Below, piece after piece: positions 12,693-13,227 of a DNA stretch of 13,227 nt. The translations under genes were made by a program, and so were the position numbers. This stretch comes from an uncultured Flavobacterium sp. (GTDB taxonomy: Bacteria > Bacteroidota > Bacteroidia > Flavobacteriales > Flavobacteriaceae), in assembly GCA_946479395.1 (NCBI GenBank), contig CAMLFV010000068.1, forward strand, positions 1-13,227. Reading direction: 5' to 3'. The notes below the pieces were generated by a model. It worked only from the letters and a program-made list of their open reading frames with translations, made no database searches and was not told the DNA's origin. Each line of letters starts with the position of its first letter. The stretch's first letter is position 1.

Positions 12693-13171
12693 TTTAAGTT
12701 TCAGCGCAATTTCAATTGAATAAAACTTTTACTAAAAGACATTGCAATAATAATATAAATGATTAAATTGATTCTTAAATTAAGCCAATCTACCATTTAA
12801 ATAAACTTCATACCCAACCATATTATAACAGGACACACAAGACTCACAATCAATAAAATGATATAAGGTAGTTTTTGTTTTACATATACATACATGGCTG
12901 TTCGTTTTTATTTTGGTAAAGATAATATTAAAATTTTTATTATGTGTATTTATAAACTATTTTTTTTTTAAAATTAATTTTACACTCTATATACGTTAAA
13001 CCATAGTCAATAGCCTGCAAAATATATAAATAACATATTGTAAGATTGTATTTGCAAAATAAATTTTTACTTTTCATGGTAAAAAAATTGAAATAAAATA
13101 AACATAATAAAAAATATTATATATTTATACACTAATTAATTATATGTATAATTATTAAAAATTTAATTACT
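12693..13171. other. AT-rich spacer with one possible small gene
   Basis: Between the HD gene and the right-hand partial gene the DNA is very AT-rich. Apart from the possible minus-strand membrane peptide at 12797-12895, I see no gene, terminator hairpin or repeat. A TGTATTTG box near 13048 has no -33 partner at a suitable distance. Confidence 0.5.
12797..12895 (-). CDS. Possible 32-residue membrane peptide
   Basis: On the minus strand ATG 12895 opens a frame starting MYVYVKQKLPYIILLIVSLV and ending in WLGMKFI, a short basic head followed by one long hydrophobic span (about residues 9-29). It has the same length and layout as the peptide at 10120, though the sequences differ. It converges on the HD gene. 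No family is recognised. AT-rich DNA can give hydrophobic frames by chance, so confidence is moderate. Confidence 0.4.
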   Translation of the reverse strand: MYVYVKQKLPYIILLIVSLVCPVIIWLGMKFI

Positions 13172-13227
13172 ATGAAAACGAAAAATCCATTAAAAAAAAT
13201 TGCTGCTGCGTTTACCGCGGTTGCAAT
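13172..13227 (+). CDS. N-terminus of a probable exported protein (runs off right edge)
   Basis: ATG at 13172 begins MKTKNPLKKIAAAFTAVA, a Lys-rich head followed by an Ala-rich hydrophobic run, as in a signal peptide or the first membrane span. The start context (TACT before ATGAAA) resembles other starts here. Only 18 codons are visible, so the family cannot be determined. Confidence 0.6.
   Translation, partial: MKTKNPLKKIAAAFTAVA

Noticed and set aside
1..13227. CRISPR array, insertion sequence, prophage or integron
   Set aside because: I saw no regularly spaced repeats, transposase or integrase frame, or terminal inverted repeats with target duplications.

Overview
The window looks like chromosomal DNA of a Flavobacteriia-type Bacteroidetes. 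It is AT-rich, starts rarely have a Shine-Dalgarno purine run, and one non-coding transcript is preceded by an exact Bacteroidetes promoter (TTG, 21-base spacer, TAnnTTTG). The protein families (Ku, LigD ordered phosphoesterase-ligase-polymerase, DUF421, YihY, catalase-like heme protein, solo HD alarmone hydrolase) fit the same group. I cannot assign a genus from sequence alone.

Layout from left to right. 1-269: start of an Asn/Gln-rich hydrophilic gene leaving the window on the minus strand. 270-943: long AT-rich divergent spacer with a perfect inverted repeat. 944-2716: plus-strand genes for a small lipoprotein, a second lipoprotein of unknown function and a DUF421 membrane protein with a C-terminal zinc ribbon. 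2717-3377: no protein gene, but two structured RNA candidates in tandem (2776-2882 and about 3073-3196). The second has its own consensus promoter, a rod-like fold and a terminator. 3378-5131: minus-strand run of a small hydrophilic protein, a Nei/Fpg-type DNA glycosylase and a DUF72 protein joined by an ATGA stop/start overlap. 5496-8861: minus-strand non-homologous end-joining operon, ku followed by ligD. LigD is split into two frames exactly at a run of ten A (7438-7447). 9076-10053: divergent catalase-like heme protein. 10120-10218: 32-residue membrane peptide. 10409-11362: YihY/BrkB membrane protein on the minus strand. 11363-12102: spacer with a CRP-type palindrome, an orphan terminator, and a 52-residue hydrophilic protein with its own terminator. 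12135-12692: HD-domain (SpoT/MESH1-like) hydrolase. 12797-12895: a possible second 32-residue membrane peptide. 13172-13227: start of an exported protein leaving the window on the right.

Taken together this reads as a stress and genome-maintenance neighbourhood. It encodes double-strand-break repair (Ku plus LigD), base-excision repair (Nei-like), a probable peroxide or heme function, a probable alarmone hydrolase, envelope proteins (DUF421, YihY, two lipoproteins) and several very hydrophilic low-complexity small proteins of the kind often linked to desiccation or general stress. The functional links are inference from co-location. The items most worth a second look are the RNA pair at 2776-3196, the ligD frame break at the A10 run, and the orphan terminator near 11726.
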